Assembly: GCF_036711975.1 (NCBI RefSeq)
Contig: NC_091976.1
Coordinates: 21,018,001 to 21,082,000, forward strand
Direction: 5' to 3'
Length of the DNA stretch: 64,000 nucleotides
Source of the DNA: Onthophagus taurus
Lineage: Eukaryota > Arthropoda > Insecta > Coleoptera > Scarabaeidae
The translations under genes were made by a program, and so were the position numbers. The notes under the pieces are model-generated. The model did no database searches. It was not told where the DNA came from and saw only the letters and a program-made list of their open reading frames with translations. Below, piece by piece: positions 43,950 to 57,300 of the stretch (positions are counted from its first letter, which is position 1; each line of letters opens with the position of its first letter).

Positions 43950-45227
43950 TCATTTCTTCTGTTTTTCAAGTTCACCAAATAATTGATCAGCTTCTTCTGG
44001 TGATTTAACGCGAATAAGGATGGGAACAGGTGGTGGCTTAGAATCCGGTGTTGGTACAGTAACCATCATAACATCTTTTTTACCCATCCTCTTAGTAGGA
44101 ATTGATTGTGATAAAATAAAATTACACAAAACTTTACCTAAGCTAGTATCAGCTCTAACAATTAATTGAACCTTTTCTGAATCTGGTACTGGTTTTAAAT
44201 ACAAAGTACCAACCCCTCTATCTCCAAATTTCCCATCACTCTTCACAAAAACTTTGCATTTCATTGTAAAAACATATCCCTCTTCAACAACGGGAGTAAA
44301 ATCGTTTGTAGGAGGTTCATCATCGTCTTCTTCATTTTTAGGTTCTACTTCGTTTGTTGTTGTTGGTAAAGTGAATGTTGATGTCGATGGAGTTGATCCA
44401 AACGAAAACATGGGCATTGGTGTTGATGTTGGCATGCCAAAAGAGAAGTTCTTTGATTCATTGCCTTTATTTGGAGCTCCAAAAGTAAATGTAGGTTTAG
44501 TTTCAGTTTTATCATCTTTTTTATCAGTTTTAAAAATTGAGGTTTCAGCTGGACTTTTAAACAAACTTTCTTGGGGTTTATCAGATGTTTGATTTGGAAT
44601 TCCAAATACAAATGTAGGCTTGGTAGGTGTTTTTTTAGGCTCCTCCTTTGCATCTGTTTGTTCGGGTGGTTTAAACGATATTGTACTATAGTCCAAATTA
44701 CTTGTTTCTTTCTTATTATCCTTAGTTTTTAAGTCATTAAAATGTTTTTCGTAATCTTTAAAGACCGGTTTTAAATCAACATAGGGGTTTTGATCAACTT
44801 TTGATTTAATCCAATTTGATACACTTTCATTTAACGCTTTTATTTTTGCTAGGAATTCCCCATCTTCCTCTTTTTTTTCGTACGCTTGAAAAGATGGGTT
44901 ATTTGTTACCTTTGCAACACCCAACATATTCGTACCATTAGTTGGTGGTTCTTTTTCTTTCTCTTTGTTTAGATTGTTCAAAAATGAAAATGCTGTTGAC
45001 GGAGCGGGGGCTGGTTTCCCACCGAAACCGGAAAAATTCCCGAAAACGCTTGATTTTGGAGTTTCACTTACGTTTGATGAGATAGGATTCCGTCTTCTTG
45101 CAGTTTTTATTACTCTTTTTTGTAAAACCTCACTCGTTGCCTTTTTAAATTCTCCAGCGTCTTCTGGTTCCTCTTTGTCGTCCCAATTGAAATGATTTAA
45201 CTCGCTTGTTGCTGTTCTTTTAGCCAT
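43950..45227 (-). CDS. Nup50: Nuclear pore basket protein Nup50
   Basis: One uninterrupted ORF of 425 residues starting at a true ATG (45227). Nup50 sits at the nuclear side of the pore and helps release import cargo from importin-alpha and load Ran. Seen: the N-terminal Nup50 domain (MAKRTATSELNHFNWDD and VLQKRVIKTARR, the importin-alpha-binding part), a middle with FxFG-type repeats (FVFG, FTFG, FSFG twice), and a C-terminal Ran-binding domain at about residues 315-420 (GVGTLYLKP, VRADTSLGKVLCNF). The order and length agree with insect Nup50. Absence of introns in a region where other genes are split is notable; retroposition is possible, but the intact frame argues for function. Confidence 0.93.
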   Translation of the reverse strand: MAKRTATSELNHFNWDDKEEPEDAGEFKKATSEVLQKRVIKTARRRNPISSNVSETPKSSVFGNFSGFGGKPAPAPSTAFSFLNNLNKEKEKEPPTNGTNMLGVAKVTNNPSFQAYEKKEEDGEFLAKIKALNESVSNWIKSKVDQNPYVDLKPVFKDYEKHFNDLKTKDNKKETSNLDYSTISFKPPEQTDAKEEPKKTPTKPTFVFGIPNQTSDKPQESLFKSPAETSIFKTDKKDDKTETKPTFTFGAPNKGNESKNFSFGMPTSTPMPMFSFGSTPSTSTFTLPTTTNEVEPKNEEDDDEPPTNDFTPVVEEGYVFTMKCKVFVKSDGKFGDRGVGTLYLKPVPDSEKVQLIVRADTSLGKVLCNFILSQSIPTKRMGKKDVMMVTVPTPDSKPPPVPILIRVKSPEEADQLFGELEKQKK

Positions 45228-46482
45228 GTAGACGAGCGGGATTTTTTGTGAGGTTATGTTCGTTGAATAACCTGTTGAAAATGATTTTTTTTTGTAAACG
45301 TAACTTTCTTTAAATTTGATTATTTGCGATGTATATGTTGTTGAATTTTAAATTATTGGGGAATTATTGATACCACTAATAATTAAACGAAAGAATTTTT
45401 AAAGATTTGTCAAGTTGACAATTATCGAGGGGAACATAACCTCATTTTTGGTGATTTTTGGAATGTCGACCATGAATTAAAAGAAAACGATTTTTTTTTA
45501 ATTATTTCATTTATTATCCCGTTCACCATACAGTTAAACAAAAATAAGAGAAAAAAATTAATTTACTTCTTCTAGATAAATAAAAAAAAATAATAAATAA
45601 GAAAATATTTGAATAAAGTCCAAAAATTACAACAGATAAAAGTATTCCTTTTTTGAGAATAAGTTACAATTGGTCAAGATGATTTTCTTTTTAACTAAAA
45701 CTTAAAGAATTATCCAACAAATAAAATAACGTCGCAGTTTTTAAAAAACCACCCGGAACACCTGGGATCAATCCTAAATTATACTCACTAACGGTGTTAT
45801 AAAGAGAATGTGTCTTAAGGCACTAATTTAGATTGATAAGACCGTGTATTGCACCCTATTATAAACAAAATAATAATCATAGTACAAAATAACTATTTAT
45901 GTATAAATACTGTACAAGAAAGGTGGAATTTTCCTAACGAACAAGAGAAGAAAATGGAATGCATTACCTCGACTAAATTCTACATAACAACTTTTTCTTT
46001 TACTTAATAACAAATCTACTATACAGTTTTTTTTGTAAATACAGTGTATATATAATCTCAATCTTTCTTAATCCATTTTTTAATTAAATATAATTTATAT
46101 GTATATTTTTACAAAGCTACTAACGCTTTTGGACGGAATTGGTTCTCTGTTCTTTATATTTTTATTCACTTTTTCATGATTTAGAGCAAACTTCATGTCA
46201 ACCATATTAATGAGGCACTTGTAAATTTTAACTAAAAAAAACGATTTGATTACGTTTTATATCTTGCGTTTTGTACATTTTCGATTATAACTCACGAAAA
46301 TTCTTTTAGGCAATATATTAAAAAAAGTGATTGTAATTTTTCTATGTATACAGAAATTCTATCACAGCGTCGGGAATGTTTATGTTAATTAATGTTAACC
46401 ATTAATTGGAATGTTTTGTTAAAACTAAAAGAACCTCGCAAATTACAATCATCACTTTCTTTCTTTCTATTTTTTTTTGTTA
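45228..46482. other. Nup50 promoter side and 3' UTR of the C2H2 gene
   Basis: No ORF of interest. Both flanking genes run right to left, so the left part must carry the Nup50 promoter and the right part the 3' UTR of the zinc-finger gene ending at 46483. Highly AT-rich, with several possible poly(A) signals. Confidence 0.5.
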
Positions 46483-48220
46483 TTATTGATGACTTTTGCT
46501 GAGCAAATGTGAATTAAATTCGTAAACATTACAACATTGTTCACCGCAAATATTACATTTCCACGGATTCGCATCTGAGTGACAACCTTTATGTAAAAAG
46601 TATAAGGTTTGATCTGGGAATCCTATTCCACAAAAAATGCATTGTAATCCTGAGAGGGATCTTTTCCCAGATATCCTCCATACGGTTGAATCGGACGGTT
46701 GTTCAGGACCTGTGGATGTAATAGTACCATTTGTGGTCGTTCCTGGGTCATTTTGTGAACTCTCTGTGTTTCCAGGTGATATTGTAGATCTTCCCCTCAT
46801 TGATGAACTACTTCTTGTAACAATTTTTCTTTTGAGGTCTTCACGCAGCAAACTTTTTAATGGTGAAACTAAAATTGTTTAAAATTATTTTTTAATTATT
46901 TTGAGGATTTAATTGATTTGTACCTGACGAGGGCGAGGTACTAAGATTAACCGGACCACGTTTACTTTCAAATGAATCTTCATTAGGTTCTTGTTTGATT
47001 GGTATAAGCGAAATGGATGGAGTTATACTGGTTTCATGATCTATTCGAAGCGAATTTGATTGCATGTGGCTGCTTGAAGGTGCGTTTGAGTTTGAATCGG
47101 CCGATTGTGGTGAACCTGGACACTCTCCATTGAGGCGTTGAGAGGATTCGCCACTTTGGCCAGGTTGTGAATTGCTTCTTTGCTCACACTAAAGACGGAT
47201 ATAAATTTCTATATGTTAAGGTTAACCATATAATAAAAGAAAGCTTAATTGCAATCATAAATTTTATTCTATTCACCTTTGACTTTTATTTTTGAAAAGA
47301 ATTGAACTTACCAATGAAGGAGAAAAAACAGGATTTGGGGCGTCTGCCATAGAAATTTCAACGTGAGGTGTTAAAAAATGCATAGGAGGTGTGGCATTAT
47401 CTGTTGATCTAGCCCCAGTTGAATCGCCTGAATCACTGTAATTAGCAGCAACGCTTACGGAAACACTCCCAGAAAGATTTCCCAATGAATTTAAGGCACC
47501 ATCTATTTGAAAACCTTGTTGGGCTGCAGCGGCTAATAGCGAAGCCTGCGATCCAGCAGGGCCAGGATTATCCAGGTCGATTCCATGTCTATTAAAAAAA
47601 TGCACCCTCAAACTTTTCATAGACCCCGCTCTATAACTACATAAAGGACACGACTTAACCAGATCATGTTGTCCAACATGTTCGTTTTGGAAATGAGCCC
47701 TCATCGCGATTTGCCTTTGAAACCCTCTATTACAAATGGGACAATGATAAGGCAACGTTTTTGTATGTGTTGTAAAATGTTCAGCCAAATGATCTTTCCT
47801 AAAAAACCTTTTTTGACACACTCGACATTCGTATGGCTTCACCCCAGTATGTCTCATTTTATGTCTCCGCATATTCGCGCCATTTGAAAATTTCATGTTA
47901 CAAACATCGCATTCAAACATTTTTCGATGCAGGCGATCGGCGGGCGGATTATTATTTTCAACTTCCAGTTCAACTTCGTTTCCACGTCCACTGGAATGCA
48001 TTTGGGCTATATGGGCCGTTAGGGCAGACTTGTTAATGGCTTCAAAATCGCAGTGATCGCACCGATGCGTACCTTCGCTTGAATCGTAATTCGTGTTACT
48101 TCCTGTTACTCGTTCCATGTCGTTTTGTTCATCGTCTTCAGCGTTTCCAGTGTCTTCCGATGTTGTTCTTGCTGTTGCACTACCCGAATCTGCTTCATTT
48201 TCCACACCTGTATCTGCCAT
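46483..48220 (-). CDS. C2H2 zinc-finger factor with Ikaros/Hunchback-like C-terminal finger pair
   Basis: Exons 47312-48220, 46924-47188 and 46483-46868 join in frame to 519 residues; the real ATG is at 48220, inside a longer open frame. Five C2H2 fingers lie in the first half: one isolated (CDHCDF), three in tandem with a TG[V]KPYEC linker (CDVC, CRVC, CPIC), and one of the CPLCSYR type. The C-terminal end has two more fingers (CIFCGIGF..LYFLHKGCH and CNICGE..YEFNSHLL), arranged like the dimerisation pair of Ikaros and Hunchback proteins. Between them are a probable SUMO site (IKQEP) and PVNLS, a CtBP-binding type motif, which suggests a repressor. I cannot assign the orthologue. It acts in the nucleus. 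Confidence 0.85.
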
Positions 48221-51200
48221 AATCACCGGGTTTTAATGGTTTTTATTGGTGGTGTGAGGTGTTCCATTAAAAAATGATTATCTGGAATTTTAGAAATGTA
48301 ATACAATGTTATCGTTGATTCGTTAACCGGATATGGAGTCTTATTACGTTTTAAATTTTTTTTTATGAGTAATTGGAAAAAAATGGTGGGAATTCTGATA
48401 GAGTTTTGGATTGGATGGAAATTTCCTAAATATGCTATAATTACGTGATTTAAATTTTATTTTTGAATTCATTTATATACAGGGTCTTTAGAAATTCTTC
48501 GATCGACTCCAAATCGAAAATCTTAATGTTAAAATGTTGTTCTACTATGTTGCCAAATGTGTTTTTCATGAAGATATTATAATGTAAAAATGTTAAAAAC
48601 GAACTTAAAGCTAAAGAAAATAACTTTAACAAAAAAACTAATTTTCAAAATTCTTTTTATTCTACAGTCTTTTTATTACATCTTGTTTTTCAACAGATAT
48701 TGAATATTAATGATTATTTATGGAAAATTATCCAAATTTTGAAAACCTCATGAAGACCTATTAACATTTTACAATTAAGATTTGTACTTTAGAATTGAAC
48801 GAAGAATGTCGCTACGTGTACATTATCCGCCAATTTCTAAACACCTGTACATAAATATACAATTTATATATTATATAAATTGAAAAATATTAAACAAGAA
48901 TTTATTTCGAAATTTTTGAAAATTATATCTATATTAATATTTAATTATAGCAATTGAAAGTAAAGAAAAAAGAATAATTTATTTAAAAAAAGTTAAATAT
49001 GAAACAAAAGTAATCCATTAAAAGTTGGTCGTTAACACGTCAACGCAACTGTCGGGCAAAATTCCGCTGAAATTCGTCCGACCTATTTTCACAAAATAAC
49101 AGTACACACTTTCCAAACCGATATTACATCACGACCAGTTTTGTTTTTAATAACTATTCGACAATATACGTAAACGTCACATACCCTTCCTCAAAAACAC
49201 CCAAATAAAAATCAACAAGAAAACCCCCGAATTGTATTGCACCAAAAAAAAATTCGATTCTACGCGAAAGACGTAATGTTCTTTGAGGGGATACAGAATG
49301 AGTGCACTGCACTTTACGCACCAAATATCAACAAATAATACGCGACTTTCGTGCGATGTAATAAAACCTAACCTGAACGTCGATAAAGGAAAAAGTGGGA
49401 GCCGTTTCGGAAGTTAACGTTCGAAAATTAGAATACTCACAAGTTCTCCGGGCGTTTTAAGTCACCAAATGGCACACTTTACGTTTAAAAAACACCTGCA
49501 CACTCTTTGACCGCTTTCCGCCATTCCAGGTTGACCTGCTGAAGGAAGTGGGAATATGTAGACGATATTAGAGGTACGCGTCATCGTTACGACGTCTCTT
49601 GTCCTAAATTCATCATATCACATTAAACTATGAACAAACAATTGTATTATTACTCGGTATAAACTTGAAATTATCTCGTTTAAACGTTCCAAATTAAGTT
49701 TCTTATTAATTTTTTCTTGTTTTTTGTTTTATTTTAGCGAAATTTTTGTTCACGCACCCATCTCTACGCAGAATAGGGATTCGTTGTGTATCTTTCACCG
49801 GTGTTGCGGTTATTTTACCTTTGGAACAGGTGCGAGACACCTCCTGCTTTGTTTGGTTTACTAGCGACAGGTTTTACCCATTGTAGTCGATTTAATGTTG
49901 ATATTATACGCTAATGTTTATTGGTCATAAATGTTCACAATTTATTATTTATTTTGGTTTACTCATTGAATTTGTCCTGCTATTCCCGTTTTTTGATAAA
50001 AAATTGTACTTGCAGTCATTTTCAGTTCATATAGGCAACCAATGTTGCATGTCAGGATTTTAAAACTTAAGGTTAATCGGCTTGTCCAAACAGTTTGAGA
50101 TATATGGAAGGACCCTGACGTCATGACGGTCGTGAATCGATTTTTACAACCTTATAATTTTTGGTGTCAATCTGAGGAGATTGGCACTCACAACTTCATT
50201 AGCACTTGAGAACAGTGATTATCAAATGTTACAAGCTAACACAACTTAACCAGAAAGTAACCCATCTCCAAAGCAAGTCAACTTAACCTGATAGTAGGAT
50301 ATTTAATAGGCTATTGTATGATTTTGTATTCTTTTTGTCATTCTATTATTTTCTTTGCTACAAAGTAGTCCAATAATGTTTTACATTTCTCACTTTTGGA
50401 AGATCTTCCAGTACTATATCTGGTCAGTTAGTTCAAACTTCACCTACAGAAGACAAATTTGCAACATAGAGATACAACATGCTGCTCAAGCTCCATAGAG
50501 TAACATGGAGTCTGTAATCTGAATTTATATTTAATTGGAACTTTTGTTTCAGATGTGACTACTGCGTCTGCAAACTTATACTGAGCTAGATAATAGGATT
50601 GTTTAATTAACATTCTTCTCCAGGTCTTTGCTGACTGGTTCTTCTAATTTGGAGATTGCTGCTACAACATTGGGTATATTATAAACGTGATGATTCCATA
50701 CAAATTCGTCCACCAGCGTTCTTTGGTAAGTGTAGTGTTTCCATCGATGAATCTCTGGTGCAAATTTTGTTTTGTTTATTATATGCTATTGTGATATCAG
50801 GGATGGTCTAGTCATATCCTACCCTTCGAAATATGGGAGTGTTTCCGGTATTTAACACCGTCAAACTGATTCTGGTAGCCAAGCCAGCTCCATGAGTTTT
50901 GGAGTCAATCTTCCAGCCCCTACTCAATTACCCTGACAATTACATTTTTTGCTACTATTTTAATTCGCTTGTATTATATTAAATTTTTATCTGCGTTTGC
51001 TGTCATCCTGAAAATTCTGGAACTGTTAGATTCCGAGGCATGAGTTAACATTTTGCAAACCACCTCTCCACATAGGTCTATCGCATGTTGCATGTTTGTT
51101 ACAGTAGCCAAAAGATCTTTAACATCAACCAACCCAACCTCAATTCTTCTTCCTCTTTTTAAGGCCTTTACTTTGTACTCTATAATCTAGAGACGTGGCT
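48221..51200. other. 5' region of C2H2 gene and intergenic
   Basis: A probable non-coding 5' exon of the C2H2 gene ends at about 49441, where a minus-strand GTGAGT donor follows GC-richer sequence (49380-49560); the intervening 1.2 kb would then be the first intron. Beyond 49600 no gene is seen. Confidence 0.45.
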
Positions 51201-51219
51201 GGGATCATGAATTCTGGCT

Positions 51220-52270
51220 TTCATACTACCTTGTGGGCGGACGTTCAGGAAGCCTGTTTGATCTTGGGATACCATCCATTGCAATTTTCCGCAATCTGTT
51301 GTCATTCATCCGCTCAACATGGTCCCTCCATGTGCGACGTCTCGTTCGGGACCATCGGACTATATCTTGGACATCGCAGAGTTCTCTGATGTCTTTACTT
51401 CTCTTATGATTCCTCAGGGTGTAGCCTGGGTCCTCATCTCTGCTGTTCGAATGATTCTTTTTGTTGTACAGTTTTGATGTCATGTATTTGTTTCGCCATA
51501 TTATATCTCGCAAATACCCCGATATTAAGGCTGCTTTGGTTGTCTAAGCCTTATCTTCCTCCTGGAGGTCTCTACTACTTGTGATGCTGACGCCGAGATA
51601 TTTAACTCATGATCTCATTATCTTCTCCACCGGTTTATTATATATCGCCAGTTTGCATCGTCATCATAGTGCTTCAGACTTTGCTGACAATATCGTTGCT
51701 ACTGATATTGTCATGTGCTACTTGGTAGCTGTTTTTTTAAATTGAAAGAGCATTCTCTACAGGTTGTCCGCGTTGTCCGAGATCAGCACGGCATCGTCTG
51801 GGTAGCAGATTATCGTTAGTTCTTTGTTCCCCAATCTGTATCTCTTTCCAACCTTGTTTACTTCAGTTATTAGTTCACCCATAATCAGATTGAAAAGGGT
51901 AAGGTTTAAGCTGTCGCCTAGTCTTATTCATGTCTGCATAGGTATTCGTCGTGTCTTTCTACCTTTCACTTCAATTTGGGTCTAATTGAAATGTTTTTTA
52001 TATCTGCGTGTACGCTGTTTTGTTGTGTTTTATAGATTTTTCTACGATCTGTCTGATTGCAAAGATGACGTCTATAGTTGACCTGTTCTTCCTAAAGCCT
52101 TGCTGCTCTTCACTTAACCCATGAGAAGATATTTCTTGTTCCAAGGTTTTTGTGAATAGCTTTAGCACTGAACCTAATAGCGTGATTACCCGATAGTTTG
52201 CTGAGTTTTTTTACTGTCTTTCTTAAATACTGGAATGGACACACTTTCTTTCCATTCCGTTGGTATTCAC
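51220..52270 (-). mobile_element. RTE-like LINE reverse transcriptase relic
   Basis: Right to left: ISSHGLSEEQQGFRKNRST near 52130-52060 (the 'qaGFR..rst.d.i' block) and IFAIRQIVEK, then heavily broken sequence. At 51513-51226 an open stretch follows with RRTWRDHVERMNDNRLRKIA and PERPPTR, the conserved C-terminal end of this LINE type. Frames change repeatedly, so the copy is dead. Confidence 0.75.
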
Positions 52271-54327
52271 CTGCACTCAAAAAGTCGGTCTTTGCCGCTA
52301 AACACATTTTCCGTTTCTTGTAATACTCATTTTGTATCGACAAACAATTTAAATACAAAACGCTAATTATGCAGTTTTATTCTAGTGAAATTCTTGTTAT
52401 TAACAATTTAAAAATGCAACTGTAATAAAGAAGAATAAAATAGCAAGAAAAGCCCAATATCTTCATTTTTATATACATACTTCGGGCCAGCATAGCGTCA
52501 TCCAATTAAGTATATGGACTTGTAGAGGGAATTTTGGTCAAATAGATATAATATAGGTAGTCGAACTCCATCTTGATATTGGTCACATTTAAATGTACAT
52601 AGGCAACCAAAGTGCAAGAAACTAATTGATTTGGTTATTAATGTATTGAATTACTTGCCATGAATTCTTAATTGTCTCTTTAAAATGAATTGGAATGATT
52701 ATGATGATGGAGGTTTGAAAGAAACATTTAAAAAATTTTGGTAAATACTTTTGCATTTATTAAACGAGTATTATTACTGAATAAAACAAAGAAAATATAT
52801 GTACATTTTAAAAAAAGTAAAACAATATACACAATAAATTTATATATTAATATATACACACATAAAAACTTCTTTTTTCGCGATTTTATGTATAATCGTG
52901 GCCGATTATAGTCACTGGTTTTTTTTCCAATTAATTTTTCTCTTTTAATTTCCGAAAAATGCTAGTGCGGGCCGCCACTAGTTGCGGGCCCCACAACAAT
53001 TGCACATAACGATTAGACATTACGAACTAATAATAAAGATGTAAAAGTTACAAAGTATTGCTTTCGTTATTTTTCACGTTTTTGAAAAAATATCACTTAC
53101 ACTGCTCGGCTGGTACTCGCCCGTTTTATTTTTTCCCCACACGATTTTTACCTGACTATATACAGACATTCCGTTCCAAATTATTCAATATAAAAAAATC
53201 GTCTAAAATAGTATGAGAGAGGGCTTTTCTCTTTTTCGACACAATGAAATAACTGCGAGGGATTAAAATTAAGAAATCGATTAGATGATCTGTTCTATAT
53301 AAAAGATATCTTTTTTATACAAGTTTATATCTACATATAAATAAATTAAAAACTAAACCTACACGCATTTCTTTAGGTTGAGAAAGAGAAAAACGGGAAA
53401 GAAATTCATTTATCATTACAACAGCAGTGTACAAAGTTACGACAAATCTATGGAGCGAGATGAATATGATAGTTTGGTATTTTTTTTTCTTTGGGGGATA
53501 GAGAAAGAGAGAACTATGATTACATTTTTTTTCCACACAGAGTTACGACTGATTTGCTATTCTAATGATCCATGGACCTCAAATGTATATTTTACGATAA
53601 TTATGTTATGTCGGCCCCATCTAAACCGTATCAAATAAGCAACAAGAAGTCCTAAAATGAAGACGAAATGAGTCCGAATATATATTTATATATATACAAC
53701 TATTGACTACGATAATAATGTGTTCGGATTTTTTATTTCACTTTATCTTAATAATCAGTCAGTTCTATAAGGAATCACAAAATAAGATTAATCAAGCCAA
53801 CTAATATCTACCCGTTTGATTATTACATACCGAAGTTGAATAATCAAATCGCACTCTTACTCTCTGTCTTTACCATATAAAAAGCTTCTGATATATATAC
53901 ACACTTGTTCTTAATATTGCATTACTGTATTTAAGTTTTTTTTTCATTCTCCTAAGGAAACGAACTATTTAAGTGCAGTCTCTGCGAAGTTTTCTTTGCC
54001 TTATGAGTACTCGTGTACCCTGTACCTTTACCGATTAGCTTTTTATGTTATTTATTTTATTTTAATTTTTTTTTTCACTTAAAGATAGGCCCTTACATGA
54101 TTGCTTATACACAATATAGATATAATTTCTTCATTTTTTACTCCTTGACAAATGGACAGTTTACATTTGAATGTACAAGTCTTTTTTTGTTCATTATTTT
54201 TTTTTAATCGTTATCAAAATATTTAGAGCCGCGTCTCTCTTCTTAAAAAATAATTTCTCCTTAAACTAAGAAAACGACTAGTTCAGATTTGATGACAAAT
54301 GGCACAATTCGAGGTGTCCTAGCGAAG
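52271..54327 (-). other. 3' UTR and downstream region of the teneurin gene
   Basis: No coding signal. TTTATT motifs on the plus strand (AATAAA on the gene strand) at several places, for example near 53730 and 52755, are possible poly(A) signals, so the 3' UTR could be from 0.6 to 1.6 kb. TATATA-rich stretches occur at about 53670-53700 and 52835-52860. Confidence 0.5.
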
Positions 54328-57300
54328 TCACGACTCGTGGCGGTGTTGCCGTGATCTTCTTAACCCGCTCTTTCGTCTTTTTCGTTTCGCATCTCTTTGA
54401 AAGCCAACGTTACCCGGATCGTCGGCCAATTGTGAGTATTTCTGTGTGTTATGGATGGCTACTCCTTCGTAACCATCCACATAACCGTGAGATATCAATT
54501 CCTCTTTTTCTTCTTCAGTCCATTCTCCGCGACCTTGAAAACCAGCAGCAACTAATTGTTTTTCTCTTTCCCAAGCTCTCTCCACAGCACGTTTATGTGC
54601 ATGCTTTAATATCCGCGATCTTTCTTGATTTGGATCCGCTCCGTATTTGATAATTACAACAGCATCAGGATTATGCAATCTTAATTCTTTTCCTGTTCCA
54701 TGATCGGTGGTTTCGTGGGTGGATACGTTAAACATCCCGCCGAGCCGTTTTAATTCTTCTAAATCATCTCTGATTTTTAAAACGTTGTCTTTAACGAAAT
54801 AGAAAACATCTTGATCATGGATACTAAAGTGTAGGTCAAGGAAGAAGGAGTTATTAAAGACTGAGGTGACGACATCTTGTACAACACCGTTTACATTTTC
54901 TACAACGCTAACTAGGGCGCGATCGCTTACTCTTGATATTAAAACACCTTCTCCAAAGACTGCCTTACGATAAGCTACTCTTGGAAGGAGATTTCGAGTT
55001 TTTGGTTCCATTTTTAATAAAGGTTTTGGAATGAAACCTAAATCTGCGAACTTTTCATTCACCTAAATAAATTTAAAAAAAATTGTAATTCCTAATATTA
55101 CTACTACTATTATTCTTACCTTTTCAACTATACATTGTAACCCTGACATAACTCCAAAATCTGGTGCTAATTGTCGTGATGTAACCGTAGCTTTGGGTCT
55201 ATAAATCATCTTGCTAATATATTCAGACCCCATCATCTTTTTAACATCATATCCATACAATTTCATCCAACTATATAAATCTGTCATATAATTAATGCTC
55301 ATTTTATGATTGATTGGGTCGTTATTTTGGAATCTATAGATAAAAACGTCTGTTGGTGTCGTTAATTTCGTTGCTAGTTGCTCCCAAGCTGGAGTCATCC
55401 ATTGTCCAACAACAGGATCATATAATCTCTTATGTAGATAAACTAATTTGGTGTTAGGGTCATAAATACCGCCGTGAAAATCAACAGCTAAGTAGAAATT
55501 GGGATTTGTGTCCATGAGGATTGATCCAAACGGAGTTCTTCGCATTTCTTTAATTAAGTTTCCGTTAATATCGAAAAGTGCTAATGGTGATCCATCTTGA
55601 TCGGTTGCCACGTAAAATCTTTGTTCTGCAGTTTCAACAGTGATAATAAAATCTCTTTCATCATATAAATAACGGAATGTATGGCCAGTTTTGGGGAAAT
55701 GCACGTGAGTTACTAAATCTGGTGTGCTTGGATTTGAATAGAAGAATTGGGTGATATTTCCGTGTTCGTCATTCCAAGCTATCATTCTACCCCTATCATC
55801 ATAATAATACCAAGTTTGGAACTTGTCTCTTTCATAAGCATGGATTAGTTGTCCTCTGGTGTTGTATCTATATTTTTGTTCACCTCTGCGAATAACAAAT
55901 CCGCGATTATCGTAATTTGTAAATTCAACGTCTCCATATTGAACGACTCTATCACCGCTATCATAACCCAAGGTGATTTTTTCTTTTCCTTTGATTATTC
56001 CAATAATATTTCCATTTTCATCATATACATATTTCCAACTACTCGTTCCTATTACTTCCAAAACGTGTCCATCAGCATTGTAATTAATTCGATCCATACT
56101 AGATGATTTTCCAATAAGTAATTTTTGCATACTAATTCTACTGCGTTTGTCATATTCTAATTCCAATCTGAATACATCGAACGATTTGATATTAATTAAA
56201 ATCGATTTAGTCCTACCATGCTCATCATAGTCCATGATTGAAAAGAATTGTTTGCTTGTATCTTGCATAACAGATCTATTGAATGTATTTCTATAAATCC
56301 TCAAATCGTTTATTCCTTCTAAACTTCCCAAATTTTGATTGTATTTCAATCTCAAAGCTGGCATCTCCTTTCCGTTTATATCAACCTCAACTGCTGATAA
56401 TCGGGCGTTTCCATCGTAAGCAAATTTATAATGGGCATTATTTAAACTGGTTTTTCCGTTAAATTTGAGCTTTTCATCTTTTAAAATACCACCATGGTAT
56501 TTAAATTCGTCTTTTAATTCAAAATTGGGTTCGACGATATCTACGCTTTTCACCAAACTTGATGGTTCGTGGTAAATGTAATGGATTGAATTTAACCCAG
56601 CTAAAGACGTTTCTAATTTTCCTGATGAATCGTAAACGTAAGCTACTCTTCCCGATTGATGTGGATAAACTTTGGCTAGGATTTGACCGTCGTCATTATA
56701 AATTATTTCGTATGGATGACGATTCATTGGGGAGAAATATTGGTATTTGAAAAATCCTAATGATGTTTGCAAGGAGAAAGTGTGAATATGTCCACGTGGT
56801 GTTGTTAAAGATTGGAGAGCTCCTGCGTCATCATATTGAAGAAGATAATCTGATCCCCTCGGTGTTGTTACTTTTAATGGCTAATAAAAGAAAATAATTA
56901 TTAAATTGAATCTAAATTGAATTAGTATTTTAACTTACCAAACTACTAAACATATCTTTAAACGCATAAATCATAGAAGAACCATCTCCGTATTTAATTT
57001 CATTTAATCGCCCAGCATGATCAAATCCATAACTTTCATTAAGATCTCCCCATTTCCAACTAATAAGTCGACTAAAACGATCGTATTCCAACTCAACTTC
57101 TGCAAAGATCCCATTTCTAGGTCCCCATTTAATAGGTCGAGCTGTTCTATCGTAGGTAACATTTAACAATTCAACCCTATCATCCATAAAAACTGAAACG
57201 GAAGCCGATTCGCGATCGTATTCCAAAGTTAAAAGATTTTCGCCGTTAATTCTTAGTTTTCTTCCAACTTGGGCGATGGTTTTCGGTGAGTTTTTAGATT

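Noticed and set aside
44254-44592. Plus-strand ORF over Nup50
   Set aside because: Antisense shadow of the Nup50 frame, rich in S and V from the complementary strand.
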